Assembly (NCBI GenBank): GCA_000469685.2
Contig: LS997566.1
Coordinates: 11,225,492-11,289,491 of the forward strand
Direction: 5' to 3'
Length of the DNA stretch: 64,000 nt
Source: Haemonchus contortus
Lineage: Eukaryota > Nematoda > Chromadorea > Rhabditida > Trichostrongylidae
The first letter of the stretch is position 1. Every line of letters starts with the position of its first letter. Position numbers and translations under genes: made by a program. The notes beneath the pieces are model-generated. The model saw only the letters and a list, made by a program, of their open reading frames with translations, did not search any database and was not told where the DNA came from. Below, piece by piece: positions 35,595 through 48,110 of this stretch.

Positions 35595-36378
35595 ATCCTG
35601 AATGGGCGTTTCACAATCGCAGCACTGCATTAGATTGAAGTCAAATGCAATCGCGATGAATCGCTCTCTAGCTGCTGGATTGATATGCTCCTTATGAAGC
35701 TGAGGGGACGGTCACACCATTTATCGAAAGTCATAAAAGGGTAATAGAGTAGCAAACGGTTCTATAGGGGTTTAAGGACGTGCATTGGAAACGAACGTTT
35801 CCAGCGACGCGATGACAGCACTGGACGCTTAGCGGGTGTCTGCTGTCAACGGCCACCGCTCCAGCGTCGCCAAGGTTATCGCAAGCTCCACTTTCAATCA
35901 TATCCTTGGACACTGAAAGCGCCCACACGATTACCGCATCGTTTATGTGAAGGGGAGCTCGTTAAAACTGACTTGACTCATAATCGAAGTCATGATTACC
36001 CATCGCACGATGTGAGTGATTTGAATTTGAAACTCCATTGGGAGATCAGTCAGTGTTTCGCTTGACTGGCAGTAAAGAAGCGAAGCGCATTGAAACTTTC
36101 ATTACTCTTTCGAGCTGTTTTAGGCTATCAGTCTCGCTCGATGTCGACAGGGAAGCCAGTCGCCCGTTGCTATTGTGAGAGGCGTAAATGTTTCAGCAGA
36201 CCTTGCCTTATCAGACCCTATGACCCGCTATGATTTCGAAAATTACTGCAGAAATTCCCAATCTGCCCTTGTTTTTTTTTCAAACTCGAATGCCTTAGGG
36301 ATCAAAAATTACATGAGTTTTCGGTCGAGCGCACATCGACACTCACGTATACACAAGCACACAAATAAATACACCGAT

Positions 36379-37782
36379 TGTCGCGAGCTCATGGCCACCG
36401 TTTGGACCGCGATACGCACCGGCAGTACGAGCTTACAAACCTCCTCGCTCACCGGACCACCACACCCTTCCTACGCCCCGATACAGCAGGGCGGGCCGAC
36501 CCCCCCCCCCCCCCCCCGAGGACCACGGAGTGTCGGCTGGGGCCTGGCGACCTCAGCCTGGTACCTCGCGACGAGATCTCTGCCCTCGAGGCAGGGACTA
36601 CCTGTATGAACGCGGCGACACAACCTACTTCTCCGGTTGCGACCAACCAGAGTGCCCTACCTTACTTACCTTTTTGGGTGAGTACAAAATTAAGGGACAC
36701 TGGTTCATCACACTAACTACGAAATACACAACAACTACAAAATACTAAATAGGGAATTGCACTACAAGGATAGACATGCGGGTTAGAGCCGAAGAATGTC
36801 ACGAGGGAGTAAAGTAATCATCATGGATGAAGCACGCAATTAAATATAGCAAGTGACGCAATATATACAAGGCATATACAGTAGCGCTCAAAAGTACTCG
36901 GCGAAATGCTTCTTCAGTTATGATTTTCAGTCGTAACTCCTTTCCTACTGGATCTAATCAAGCGAAATTTCAAAATGTATAGCATTGGTGTATTGTGAAT
37001 ATTTACCACTATTAACTTGCATTTTGATCATGTTCCAAATATCCCAAAGAGCTTGAAATCAAAACCAACTAAACATAGTGACATAAAAGCTTCTTCTTTC
37101 TTTTTTAACATGTCCAAAGTGCACGAGAGCTAATGTCGAACATAGAAGAGAAGAAATACGCAAATAAGGTGCGGATAACTGCAGACCTCACAAACTTGCA
37201 TTCATCATAGTCTACATACGCCTCCCCATTAGTATGTGGATATGGCTGTATTGCAGGCATGTAGTGTTGGATAGTGTGAAATATGCTTCAGTCAAACATA
37301 CCAAAATTTCATGCGATTTGCTTCATTGGGAGAAAAGTTACGAAAAGTTAAAGCCGGCCGCATACTTTTGAGCGCTACTGTATACAGGGAGTGATAACAC
37401 GACACTCTTCTATCCCTCCGAGGCAGCATCACCATCCAGGACAATCTCATTCAGCTGTTACTTCCAGGCCCCCATTGGCCTCGGCGGTCTTCTTACCTTC
37501 CTTCTTCCTCAGTATCCGACAGGTGATACGCTCTCGGATACTGGTCGAGCTTACACTGGCGCTGGCGCTTACACTTACTTTGTAGGCAGCATCACAGCGT
37601 TACCCGGCATTACCAACCAGCAGCCGACAGCCAGCCGGTCGCGGAGCAGGACGGGTGCCGGCTGGTTAGACTAAGTAAAGGAACGCGCACAACGCGCGCA
37701 TACGTGCCGCGTTGTGGCGGCCGAGCAAGGAGGGGCCGGGGCGTGCGTGGTGCGCCCAGCGGCCACCGTCGCATCCGCGACA
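36379..37782. mobile_element. Candidate solo LTR with nested MITE, unit 1
   Basis: A GC-rich block inserted in the SCP 3' flank relative to blocks A and B. Its ends are TGTCGCG and CGCGACA, a TG..CA inverted pair typical of LTRs. Without the MITE it is about 900 bp and has no coding domains. The flanking bases do not form an obvious target duplication. Identical blocks lie at 42245-43646, 48111-49511 and 53974-55375. Confidence 0.5.
36879..37380. mobile_element. Tc1-like MITE, unit 1
   Basis: 502 bp with CAGTAGCGCTCAAAAGTACT inverted termini and TA flanks, inside the candidate solo LTR. Confidence 0.85.
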
Positions 37783-38025
37783 CCTACACAGCAATAGAAA
37801 CCTTCAGCGAAATTCAACTTCGAGTCGGTGCTCGACAGTGGACAAGGTACGTGTCACCCACTTTCTGGCCACATATGAGTCAAGACGGAGGACGGAATGC
37901 TAATATGTACTAAGGACTGCCGTGCTTCAGACATGAGGTAGCAGCACTTAAAGGTATGTTTTTCGTGATTCTTGAATCTGATCCAAGGAACAGCTGGTCG
38001 TTTGCGAAAATTTATTGTCATCTTT

Positions 38026-39282
38026 TCACTGGAGAATACAAAGACCAGTTTCAGTATCACATTGGCAATTCTTGCACTTACATTTCGAACATGGTTCTCC
38101 CACCTTGTAAATTTCGTCTCCAATGACATTTCCTCTGGAAGCACAATTCTTCAGAAAGAAAGATGTGAGTAATGCCAGAAACTGCAGAAGAAAATCAAAA
38201 AAAAAAACGTTTCAAACTAATAAAAACACACCGTTTATGGTACTGGCAGCCTACTAGCAAGAATTTATTGCATACTTTCACGCCACACCCAAGTTTCCAG
38301 GTCCTTTGCCAAACCATCTAGAATTAGTTGAATTCTACCAGGCCAATTTCACTGTACAGCTACAAGGTTACCTGAGTATAATGTTTGACACCTCGATTGA
38401 AAACTTCAGAAGTGAGCTCGTTCTCCGCGCCAACACCATTGATTGCTAGTTCACTGAACCACTCGGTGGTGCTCTGGGAATAAGTCATGCCCTTCTCAAC
38501 AAACATCTGCTCGAGTTCAATCATCTTACCATGTCCGCAGCATCAATTTTGCTCATACTTTTATCATTGGACTTCCACATGTTTTCTCCATTTATGCCAT
38601 AGGACGGGCGATTTATGCATCTATTCAGCCATCTCATCATGTTTTCCTCAAGTTTGCAGTCGTAACTCTATAAAGAGTGTGCATTGGTGCCGGCATGCAT
38701 GTGCTGCTCCAATTTTGTTTTTTTTAAGAACTGGCTTCAGGCTCTCGTGTGCTTTCTTACGTAGTGCAATCGTATTCAGTATCAACCCACCATTTTATAC
38801 ATCCTTGCAGCCGTTGGAGCAAAACCACCCATTCCGTCCTTAGCTAGACCTCTCGCAACCTCTGACCTAAATGTTTCATCTCGCTTAAATTTTACTGTCA
38901 TCAACGGTCAGGTTTTTTTTGATTCTTCTGGCATTCACTGAAGCGATGTGATGGTTTGGCCGTTTTGAAACTTCAACTGAGTATTCCATATTTATTGAAC
39001 ACTTACCGATAGTCATTGTGCTTCTTGAGGAACATATCTCTGACCTCATCTGTCATTCCATTGTTGAGGTTGCACTGATCTGAAAATAATTATATGATAG
39101 TCAAATCAATGCTCTTGCTTCACTATGTGTATGTATTGTTGAAGAACACTTACGTACCAGCCAGTACAGCTGTGCTCAGGAGCGTCTGAAATGGCACAAA
39201 ATACTCAAATGGAAAGCTATGAAAACCATATCGACTTGAACACTTCACTTACTAGGTGGACCGCTGCAAGAATCATGATCAT
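38026..39282 (-). CDS. Secreted SCP/TAPS (CAP-domain) protein, array unit 1
   Basis: Eight exons: 39282-39253, 39185-39158, 39079-39007, 38866-38791, 38667-38530, 38473-38372, 38317-38232, 38134-38026. They give 642 nt and 213 aa, intact. The signal peptide starts MIMILAAVHL; exon 2 is identical to copies A and B. Array-type differences are RPSYGINGENMWKSNDKSMS, ELAINGVGAENELTSE, QRTWKLGCGVKVCNKF and the tail CSKCKCKNCQCDTETGLCIL. CAP signatures are intact. AATAAA follows the TGA. Orientation is opposite to copies A and B. Function is inferred from the family only. Confidence 0.93.
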
Positions 39283-39320
39283 GTCGCGAATCGTATATGT
39301 ATGGCGCAGCCTTGGAAGAG

Positions 39321-39328
39321 CTTTTATA
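39321..39328 (-). promoter_or_regulatory. TATA box of SCP gene, unit 1
   Basis: TATAAAAG on the minus strand, 38 bp before the ATG. Weaker copies of the same module (GATATTCAACAA) recur upstream near 39395 and 39570. Confidence 0.65.
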
Positions 39329-40411
39329 CTGTTGAATGTCAGAGAACGAACGGTCCGTCTGTACAGCTTTGGATAGTTTTTATTTTGTTATTTTGTTGAA
39401 TATCAGAGAAAACTATTCTTTCTTTTCAATGACCCAGCTACGCAGACAGTTCCATCAAAAATAGAGCCGCTTACCTCATATTATTAAAACAGCTTCTCTA
39501 CAACATGAAATTGCATAGTTGTTTTCGTTCACCATTCGACATCAAAAAATCGGTTGTACTTTTCATGTTGTTGAATATCAGACAAAGCTATTCTTTTTTA
39601 AATTGTCTAGCTTCAAAATAGTATCATCGAAAATAGAGTCGGCCTGATGTACTGGCTGTAACCTTTTTCAATATCTCAACTATGCTGCATAACAATAGTG
39701 CGAAAAAGTGTTGAAAGTAAGGAAGTGTTGAAAGTATGCACCAAGGCTGACAACTTTCATTTGCAAACAAATCATAGTGATGAACTAGAAATTCGATTTT
39801 GCACAGTATGGTTAGTCTGACTTCGGTTACAGTAATTCCGTTTGCGCGATTGAGACTATGAACGGCAAAGTGGTGCCGTCCGTGAGACGGTCGTGAAATC
39901 TCCATCAACCGTGATATCAGTATGAATCGATGCCACTTCAACTGAGGTGAGTACAACAAAAGCTCATGTCGGAATGATTAACTTTTTTATTCGGAGATCC
40001 TCTAGGCGAGCCATTGGAGGGAACCTATCTGCGACATCTGTGTCCGATGTACCACTGCAATTTGATTGCAAATGACTCTTATGCAAATGGAAGTTGTCAG
40101 CCCTGAGTTGTGCATGAGTTCCTCATTTCAACTCTCTTTTTGGTACTATCATGGCTATTCGATTGAGTGATTACAGTTTTTCCACTTGCTTACGTAGAAT
40201 ACGAGCGATTTGATCTAGGTCGAATGGTGAATGAAAACAATAATACAAATTCATGTAGCAGGGAAGCTGTTCTAATTTATGAGCTAAACGACTCTACCTT
40301 GGATGAATATATTTGCGTAGCTGAGGCATTGAAAACAGTATAGCCTCCTTTGATATTCGACAACGTAAAAACTCTGGCAAAAATGTGCAACATACCTATG
40401 TCATCCGACAT

Positions 40412-40662
40412 ATGTTGGTAATTCTTGCAGCGGTCCATCTACAATAATAAGCGCAGTATATTTGAGTGAATATGATTTTCATAGTTCTCCATCTAAGTAA
40501 TCGATGGCACTTTAGACGCATCTGAGCACAGACGTATTAACTGGTAAGTATAAGCGAGAGCATTGATATGAGAATCATAGTTATTATCAGATCGATGTGT
40601 TCTAAAAATGGGATGGCAGATGGGGGCAGAGATATGTTTCTCAAAAAGCACAACGACTGACG
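40412..40662 (+). pseudogene. SCP/TAPS relic, exons 1-3, unit 1
   Basis: Exon 1 (ATGTTGGTAATTCTTGCAGC) has lost its donor. Exon 2 (40515-40542) keeps both splice sites. Exon 3 (40591-40662) is 72 instead of 73 nt, shifting the frame after DRCVLK. Later exons are missing. It lies head-to-head with the intact minus-strand gene. Confidence 0.75.
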
Positions 40663-40976
40663 GTAAGTGTTCATTGAGCATTGAGGACTAAGAAGAATCA
40701 TCGAAACCTGACCATTAGTACTGTGATCTGAGTTGGCCGGGCAGTCAAGTGCATTATCACCCTGGGGCAGCTTTCATTTCGGAATTGGTATCAAAAATAT
40801 GTGTCATTACGCTCTCCGTTCATCCTCGATGATCATGTTAGTAGCAAATACACAAAGGGAGGGGGACAAGGGAAAAAACACGTGGATGAAAGGAATAAAT
40901 GTTGTGTTTGACAGACAGACAGCCCTCTTTTCCATTTAAAATTTGCATTGGGAGGAATTTTATGACAAGAGTAGAG

Positions 40977-41480
40977 GAAAAGCTACCATATACCTCCATT
41001 CGCACATTCTATGAACGTCCAATTGAACTTCACATCGAATCTTTCATAGGGCAGAACAGCGCGACATCGACCGTGAAAGTATAGTTGCCTGACGTATGTA
41101 CACTGCTCAATTCTGAAACGTATTTTATCAATGGTGGGATATTTGTTTCTCGAATTCGAATCTCGCTGCAATCTCCGAGGCTTTCATAACGTTGAGGAAC
41201 TCGTCCCACTTGGATGTGCTCGTCGGATGGGGCCAGTTTTGGGGTCTATATCAAGCCATATTTTGTTACCGAGAGTCAACCTACGAGACACTGTTGTTTC
41301 GGAAAACGTGTAATTGGGGATAGGAAGTCGCCGTAGATGGTTGAATCCAATAAGGGTGGCCAATAAGAGTAGAAGTAAGAGGCCACTAGTTGTGAATCCG
41401 CTGAACCCTTGTTGCAAACAGTTTAGCCTTGACCATTCGATGAGCAATGTGGAACGTGACATCCTGAATGGGCGTTTCAC
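40977..41480 (-). pseudogene. Possible relic of an unidentified membrane/secreted protein gene, unit 1
   Basis: On the minus strand a hydrophobic segment (GLLLLLLLATLIGF) is followed by RLPIPNYTFSETT and LGNKIWLDIDPKTGP. A second frame then continues with sensible composition (NYTFTVDVALFCPMKDSM) and a third ends KFNWTFIECANGGIW. The frame changes suggest a decayed gene or unrecognised introns. A more diverged version exists at 35380-35600. I recognise no family. Identical copies occur in units 2-4. Confidence 0.3.
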
Positions 41481-42244
41481 AATCGCAGCACTGCATTAGA
41501 TTGAAGTCAAATGCAATCGCGATGAATCGCTCTCTAGCTGCTGGATTGATATGCTCCTTATGAAGCTGAGGGGACGGTCACACCATTTATCGAAAGTCAT
41601 AAAAGGGTAATAGAGTAGCAAACGGTTCTATAGGGGTTTAAGGACGTGCATTGGAAACGAACGTTTCCAGCGACGCGATGACAGCACTGGACGCTTAGCG
41701 GGTGTCTGCTGTCAACGGCCACCGCTCCAGCGTCGCCAAGGTTATCGCAAGCTCCACTTTCAATCATATCCTTGGACACTGAAAGCGCCCACACGATTAC
41801 CGCATCGTTTATGTGAAGGGGAGCTCGTTAAAACTGACTTGACTCATAATCGAAGTCATGATTACCCATCGCACGATGTGAGTGATTTGAATTTGAAACT
41901 CCATTGGGAGATCAGTCAGTGTTTCGCTTGACTGGCAGTAAAGAAGCGAAGCGCATTGAAACTTTCATTACTCTTTCGAGCTGTTTTAGGCTATCAGTCT
42001 CGCTCGATGTCGACAGGGAAGCCAGTCGCCCGTTGCTATTGTGAGAGGCGTAAATGTTTCAGCAGACCTTGCCTTATCAGACCCTATGACCCGCTATGAT
42101 TTCGAAAATTACTGCAGAAATTCCCAATCTGCCCTTGTTTTTTTTTCAAACTCGAATGCCTTAGGGATCAAAAATTACATGAGTTTTCGGTCGAGCGCAC
42201 ATCGACACTCACGTATACACAAGCACACAAATAAATACACCGAT

Positions 42245-43646
42245 TGTCGCGAGCTCATGGCCACCGTTTGGACCGCGATACGCACCGGCAGTACGAGCTT
42301 ACAAACCTCCTCGCTCACCGGACCACCACACCCTTCCTACGCCCCGATACAGCAGGGCGGGCCGACCCCCCCCCCCCCCCCGAGGACCACGGAGTGGTCG
42401 GCTGGGGCCTGGCGACCTCAGCCTGGTACCTCGCGACGAGATCTCTGCCCTCGAGGCAGGGACTACCTGTATGAACGCGGCGACACAACCTACTTCTCCG
42501 GTTGCGACCAACCAGAGTGCCCTACCTTACTTACCTTTTTGGGTGAGTACAAATTAAGGGACACTGGTTCATCACACTAACTACGAAATACACAACAACT
42601 ACAAAATACTAAATAGGGAATTGCACTACAAGGATAGACATGCGGGTTAGAGCCGAAGAATGTCACGAGGGAGTAAAGTAATCATCATGGATGAAGCACG
42701 CAATTAAATATAGCAAGTGACGCAATATATACAAGGCATATACAGTAGCGCTCAAAAGTACTCGGCGAAATGCTTCTTTCAGTTATGATTTTCAGTCGTA
42801 ACTCCTTTCCTACTGGATCTAATCAAGCGAAATTTCAAAATGTATAGCATTGGTGTATTGTGAATATTTACCACTATTAACTTGCATTTTGATCATGTTC
42901 CAAATATCCCAAAGAGCTTGAAATCAAAACCAACTAAACATAGTGACATAAAAGCTTCTTCTTTCTTTTTAACATGTCCAAAGTGCACGAGAGCTAATGT
43001 CGAACATAGAAGAGAAGAAATACGCAAATAAGGTGCGGATAACTGCAGACCTCACAAACTTGCATTCATCATAGTCTACATACGCCTCCCCATTAGTATG
43101 TGGATATGGCTGTATTGCAGGCATGTAGTGTTGGATAGTGTGAAATATGCTTCAGTCAAACATACCAAAATTTCATGCGATTTGCTTCATTGGGAGAAAA
43201 GTTACGAAAAGTTAAAGCCGGCCGCATACTTTTGAGCGCTACTGTATACAGGGAGTGATAACACGACACTCTTCTATCCCTCCGAGGCAGCATCACCATC
43301 CAGGACAATCTCATTCAGCTGTTACTTCCAGGCCCCCATTGGCCTCGGCGGTCTTCTTACCTTCCTTCTTCCTCAGTATCCGACAGGTGATACGCTCTCG
43401 GATACTGGTCGAGCTTACACTGGCGCTGGCGCTTACACTTACTTTGTAGGCAGCATCACAGCGTTACCCGGCATTACCAACCAGCAGCCGACAGCCAGCC
43501 GGTCGCGGAGCAGGACGGGTGCCGGCTGGTTAGACTAAGTAAAGGAACGCGCACAACGCGCGCATACGTGCCGCGTTGTGGCGGCCGAGCAAGGAGGGGC
43601 CGGGGCGTGCGTGGTGCGCCCAGCGGCCACCGTCGCATCCGCGACA
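42245..43646. mobile_element. Candidate solo LTR with nested MITE, unit 2
   Basis: Tandem copy of the 36379-37782 block; the nested MITE is at 42743-43244. Confidence 0.5.
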
Positions 43647-43889
43647 CCTACACAGCAATAGAAACCTTCAGCGAAATTCAACTTCGAGTCGGTGCTCGAC
43701 AGTGGACAAGGTACGTGTCACCCACTTTCTGGCCACATATGAGTCAAGACGGAGGACGGAATGCTAATATGTACTAAGGACTGCCGTGCTTCAGACATGA
43801 GGTAGCAGCACTTAAAGGTATGTTTTTCGTGATTCTTGAATCTGATCCAAGGAACAGCTGGTCGTTTGCGAAAATTTATTGTCATCTTT

Positions 43890-45147
43890 TCACTGGAGAA
43901 TACAAAGACCAGTTTCAGTATCACATTGGCAATTCTTGCACTTACATTTCGAACATGGTTCTCCCACCTTGTAAATTTCGTCTCCAATGACATTTCCTCT
44001 GGAAGCACAATTCTTCAGAAAGAAAGATGTGAGTAATGCCAGAAACTGCAGAAGAAAATCAAAAAAAAAAACGTTTCAAACTAATAAAAACACACCGTTT
44101 ATGGTACTGGCAGCCTACTAGCAAGAATTTATTGCATACTTTCACGCCACACCCAAGTTTCCAGGTCCTTTGCCAAACCATCTAGAATTAGTTGAATTCT
44201 ACCAGGCCAATTTCACTGTACAGCTACAAGGTTACCTGAGTATAATGTTTGACACCTCGATTGAAAACTTCAGAAGTGAGCTCGTTCTCCGCGCCAACAC
44301 CATTGATTGCTAGTTCACTGAACCACTCGGTGGTGCTCTGGGAATAAGTCATGCCCTTCTCAACAAACATCTGCTCGAGTTCAATCATCTTACCATGTCC
44401 GCAGCATCAATTTTGCTCATACTTTTATCATTGGACTTCCACATGTTTTCTCCATTTATGCCATAGGACGGGCGATTTATGCATCTATTCAGCCATCTCA
44501 TCATGTTTTCCTCAAGTTTGCAGTCGTAACTCTATAAAGAGTGTGCATTGGTGCCGGCATGCATGTGCTGCTCCAATTTTGTTTTTTTTAAGAACTGGCT
44601 TCAGGCTCTCGTGTGCTTTCTTACGTAGTGCAATCGTATTCAGTATCAACCCACCATTTTATACATCCTTGCAGCCGTTGGAGCAAAACCACCCATTCCG
44701 TCCTTAGCTAGACCTCTCGCAACCTCTGACCTAAATGTTTCATCTCGCTTAAATTTTACTGTCATCAACGGTCAGGTTTTTTTTGATTCTTCTGGCATTC
44801 ACTGAAGCGATGTGATGGTTTGGCCGTTTTGAAACTTCAACTGAGTATTCCATATTTATTGAACACTTACCGATAGTCATTGTGCTTCTTGAGGAACATA
44901 TCTCTGACCTCATCTGTCCATTCCATTGTTGAGGTTGCACTGATCTGAAAATAATTATATGATAGTCAAATCAATGCTCTTGCTTCACTATGTGTATGTA
45001 TTGTTGAAGAACACTTACGTACCAGCCAGTACAGCTGTGCTCAGGAGCGTCTGAAATGGCACAAAATACTCAAATGGAAAGCTATGAAAACCATATCGAC
45101 TTGAACACTTCACTTACTAGGTGGACCGCTGCAAGAATCATGATCAT
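43890..45147 (-). pseudogene. SCP/TAPS gene with 1-nt frameshift, array unit 2
   Basis: Exons correspond to unit 1: 45147-45118, 45050-45023, 44944-44871, 44730-44655, 44531-44394, 44337-44236, 44181-44096, 43998-43890. Exon 3 is 74 nt instead of 73 because of an extra base near 44919 (GGAATGGACAG against GGAATGACAG in the other units). This shifts the frame after NNGM and destroys the CAP domain. All other exons are identical to unit 1. It is either a real null allele or a residual assembly error; the sequence alone cannot decide. Confidence 0.8.
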
Positions 45148-45185
45148 GTCGCGAATCGTATATGTATGGCGCAGCCTTGGAAGAG

Positions 45186-45193
45186 CTTTTATA
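45186..45193 (-). promoter_or_regulatory. TATA box of SCP gene, unit 2
   Basis: TATAAAAG on the minus strand, same position relative to the ATG as in unit 1. Confidence 0.6.
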
Positions 45194-46276
45194 CTGTTGA
45201 ATGTCAGAGAACGAACGGTCCGTCTGTACAGCTTTGGATAGTTTTTATTTTGTTATTTTGTTGAATATCAGAGAAAACTATTCTTTCTTTTCAATGACCC
45301 AGCTACGCAGACAGTTCCATCAAAAATAGAGCCGCTTACCTCATATTATTAAAACAGCTTCTCTACAACATGAAATTGCATAGTTGTTTTTCGTTCACCA
45401 TTCGACATCAAAAAATCGGTTGTACTTTTCATGTTGTTGAATATCAGACAAAGCTATTCTTTTTTAAATTGTCTAGCTTCAAAATAGTATCATCGAAAAT
45501 AGAGTCGGCCTGATGTACTGGCTGTAACCTTTTTCAATATCTCAACTATGCTGCATAACAATAGTGCGAAAAAGTGTTGAAAGTAAGGAAGTGTTGAAAG
45601 TATGCACCAAGGCTGACAACTTTCATTTGCAAACAAATCATAGTGATGAACTAGAAATTCGATTTTGCACAGTATGGTTAGTCTGACTTCGGTTACAGTA
45701 ATTCCGTTTGCGCGATTGAGACTATGAACGGCAAAGTGGTGCCGTCCGTGAGACGGTCGTGAAATCTCCATCAACCGTGATATCAGTATGAATCGATGCC
45801 ACTTCAACTGAGGTGAGTACAACAAAAGCTCATGTCGGAATGATTAACTTTTTTATTCGGAGATCCTCTAGGCGAGCCATTGGAGGGAACCTATCTGCGA
45901 CATCTGTGTCCGATGTACCACTGCAATTTGATTGCAAATGACTCTTATGCAAATGGAAGTTGTCAGCCCTGAGTTGTGCATGAGTTCCTCATTTCAACTC
46001 TCTTTTGGTACTATCATGGCTATTCGATTGAGTGATTACAGTTTTTCCACTTGCTTACGTAGAATACGAGCGATTTGATCTAGGTCGAATGGTGAATGAA
46101 AACAATAATACAAATTCATGTAGCAGGGAAGCTGTTCTAATTTATGAGCTAAACGACTCTACCTTGGATGAATATATTTGCGTAGCTGAGGCATTGAAAA
46201 CAGTATAGCCTCCTTTGATATTCGACAACGTAAAAACTCTGGCAAAAATGTGCAACATACCTATGTCATCCGACAT

Positions 46277-46527
46277 ATGTTGGTAATTCTTGCAGCGGTC
46301 CATCTACAATAATAAGCGCAGTATATTTGAGTGAATATGATTTTCATAGTTCTCCATCTAAGTAATCGATGGCACTTTAGACGCATCTGAGCACAGACGT
46401 ATTAACTGGTAAGTATAAGCGAGAGCATTGATATGAGAATCATAGTTATTATCAGATCGATGTGTTCTAAAAATGGGATGGCAGATGGGGGCAGAGATAT
46501 GTTTCTCAAAAAGCACAACGACTGACG
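46277..46527 (+). pseudogene. SCP/TAPS relic, exons 1-3, unit 2
   Basis: Tandem copy of 40412-40662 with the same lesions. Confidence 0.75.
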
Positions 46528-48110
46528 GTAAGTGTTCATTGAGCATTGAGGACTAAGAAGAATCATCGAAACCTGACCATTAGTACTGTGATCTGAGTTG
46601 GCCGGGCAGTCAAGTGCATTATCACCCTGGGGCAGCTTTCATTTCGGAATTGGTATCAAAAATATGTGTCATTACGCTCTCCGTTCATCCTCGATGATCA
46701 TGTTAGTAGCAAATACACAAAGGGAGGGGGACAAGGGAAAAAACACGTGGATGAAAGGAATAAATGTTGTGTTTGACAGACAGACAGCCCTCTTTTCCAT
46801 TTAAAATTTGCATTGGGAGGAATTTTATGACAAGAGTAGAGGAAAAGCTACCATATACCTCCATTCGCACATTCTATGAACGTCCAATTGAACTTCACAT
46901 CGAATCTTTCATAGGGCAGAACAGCGCGACATCGACCGTGAAAGTATAGTTGCCTGACGTATGTACACTGCTCAATTCTGAAACGTATTTTATCAATGGT
47001 GGGATATTTGTTTCTCGAATTCGAATCTCGCTGCAATCTCCGAGGCTTTCATAACGTTGAGGAACTCGTCCCACTTGGATGTGCTCGTCGGATGGGGCCA
47101 GTTTTGGGGTCTATATCAAGCCATATTTTGTTACCGAGAGTCAACCTACGAGACACTGTTGTTTCGGAAAACGTGTAATTGGGGATAGGAAGTCGCCGTA
47201 GATGGTTGAATCCAATAAGGGTGGCCAATAAGAGTAGAAGTAAGAGGCCACTAGTTGTGAATCCGCTGAACCCTTGTTGCAAACAGTTTAGCCTTGACCA
47301 TTCGATGAGCAATGTGGAACGTGACATCCTGAATGGGCGTTTCACAATCGCAGCACTGCATTAGATTGAAGTCAAATGCAATCGCGATGAATCGCTCTCT
47401 AGCTGCTGGATTGATATGCTCCTTATGAAGCTGAGGGGACGGTCACACCATTTATCGAAAGTCATAAAAGGGTAATAGAGTAGCAAACGGTTCTATAGGG
47501 GTTTAAGGACGTGCATTGGAAACGAACGTTTCCAGCGACGCGATGACAGCACTGGACGCTTAGCGGGTGTCTGCTGTCAACGGCCACCGCTCCAGCGTCG
47601 CCAAGGTTATCGCAAGCTCCACTTTCAATCATATCCTTGGACACTGAAAGCGCCCACACGATTACCGCATCGTTTATGTGAAGGGGAGCTCGTTAAAACT
47701 GACTTGACTCATAATCGAAGTCATGATTACCCATCGCACGATGTGAGTGATTTGAATTTGAAACTCCATTGGGAGATCAGTCAGTGTTTCGCTTGACTGG
47801 CAGTAAAGAAGCGAAGCGCATTGAAACTTTCATTACTCTTTCGAGCTGTTTTAGGCTATCAGTCTCGCTCGATGTCGACAGGGAAGCCAGTCGCCCGTTG
47901 CTATTGTGAGAGGCGTAAATGTTTCAGCAGACCTTGCCTTATCAGACCCTATGACCCGCTATGATTTCGAAAATTACTGCAGAAATTCCCAATCTGCCCT
48001 TGTTTTTTTTTTCAAACTCGAATGCCTTAGGGATCAAAAATTACATGAGTTTTCGGTCGAGCGCACATCGACACTCACGTATACACAAGCACACAAATAA
48101 ATACACCGAT

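Noticed and set aside
36501..36518. Poly-C tract as a variable regulatory element
   Set aside because: Its length varies between units in the way expected of sequencing or polymerase slippage; nothing else suggests function.
36175..36609. Plus-strand open frames beginning MRGVNVSADLA in each unit
   Set aside because: They run across the repeat, the poly-C tract and the solo-LTR boundary. Their length and ends change with the poly-C length, and they have no domain.
37854..38144. 96-codon minus-strand frame overlapping SCP exon 8
   Set aside because: It is a different frame of the true last exon. The exon 8 frame chosen here preserves the CAP signature and the Cys-rich tail.
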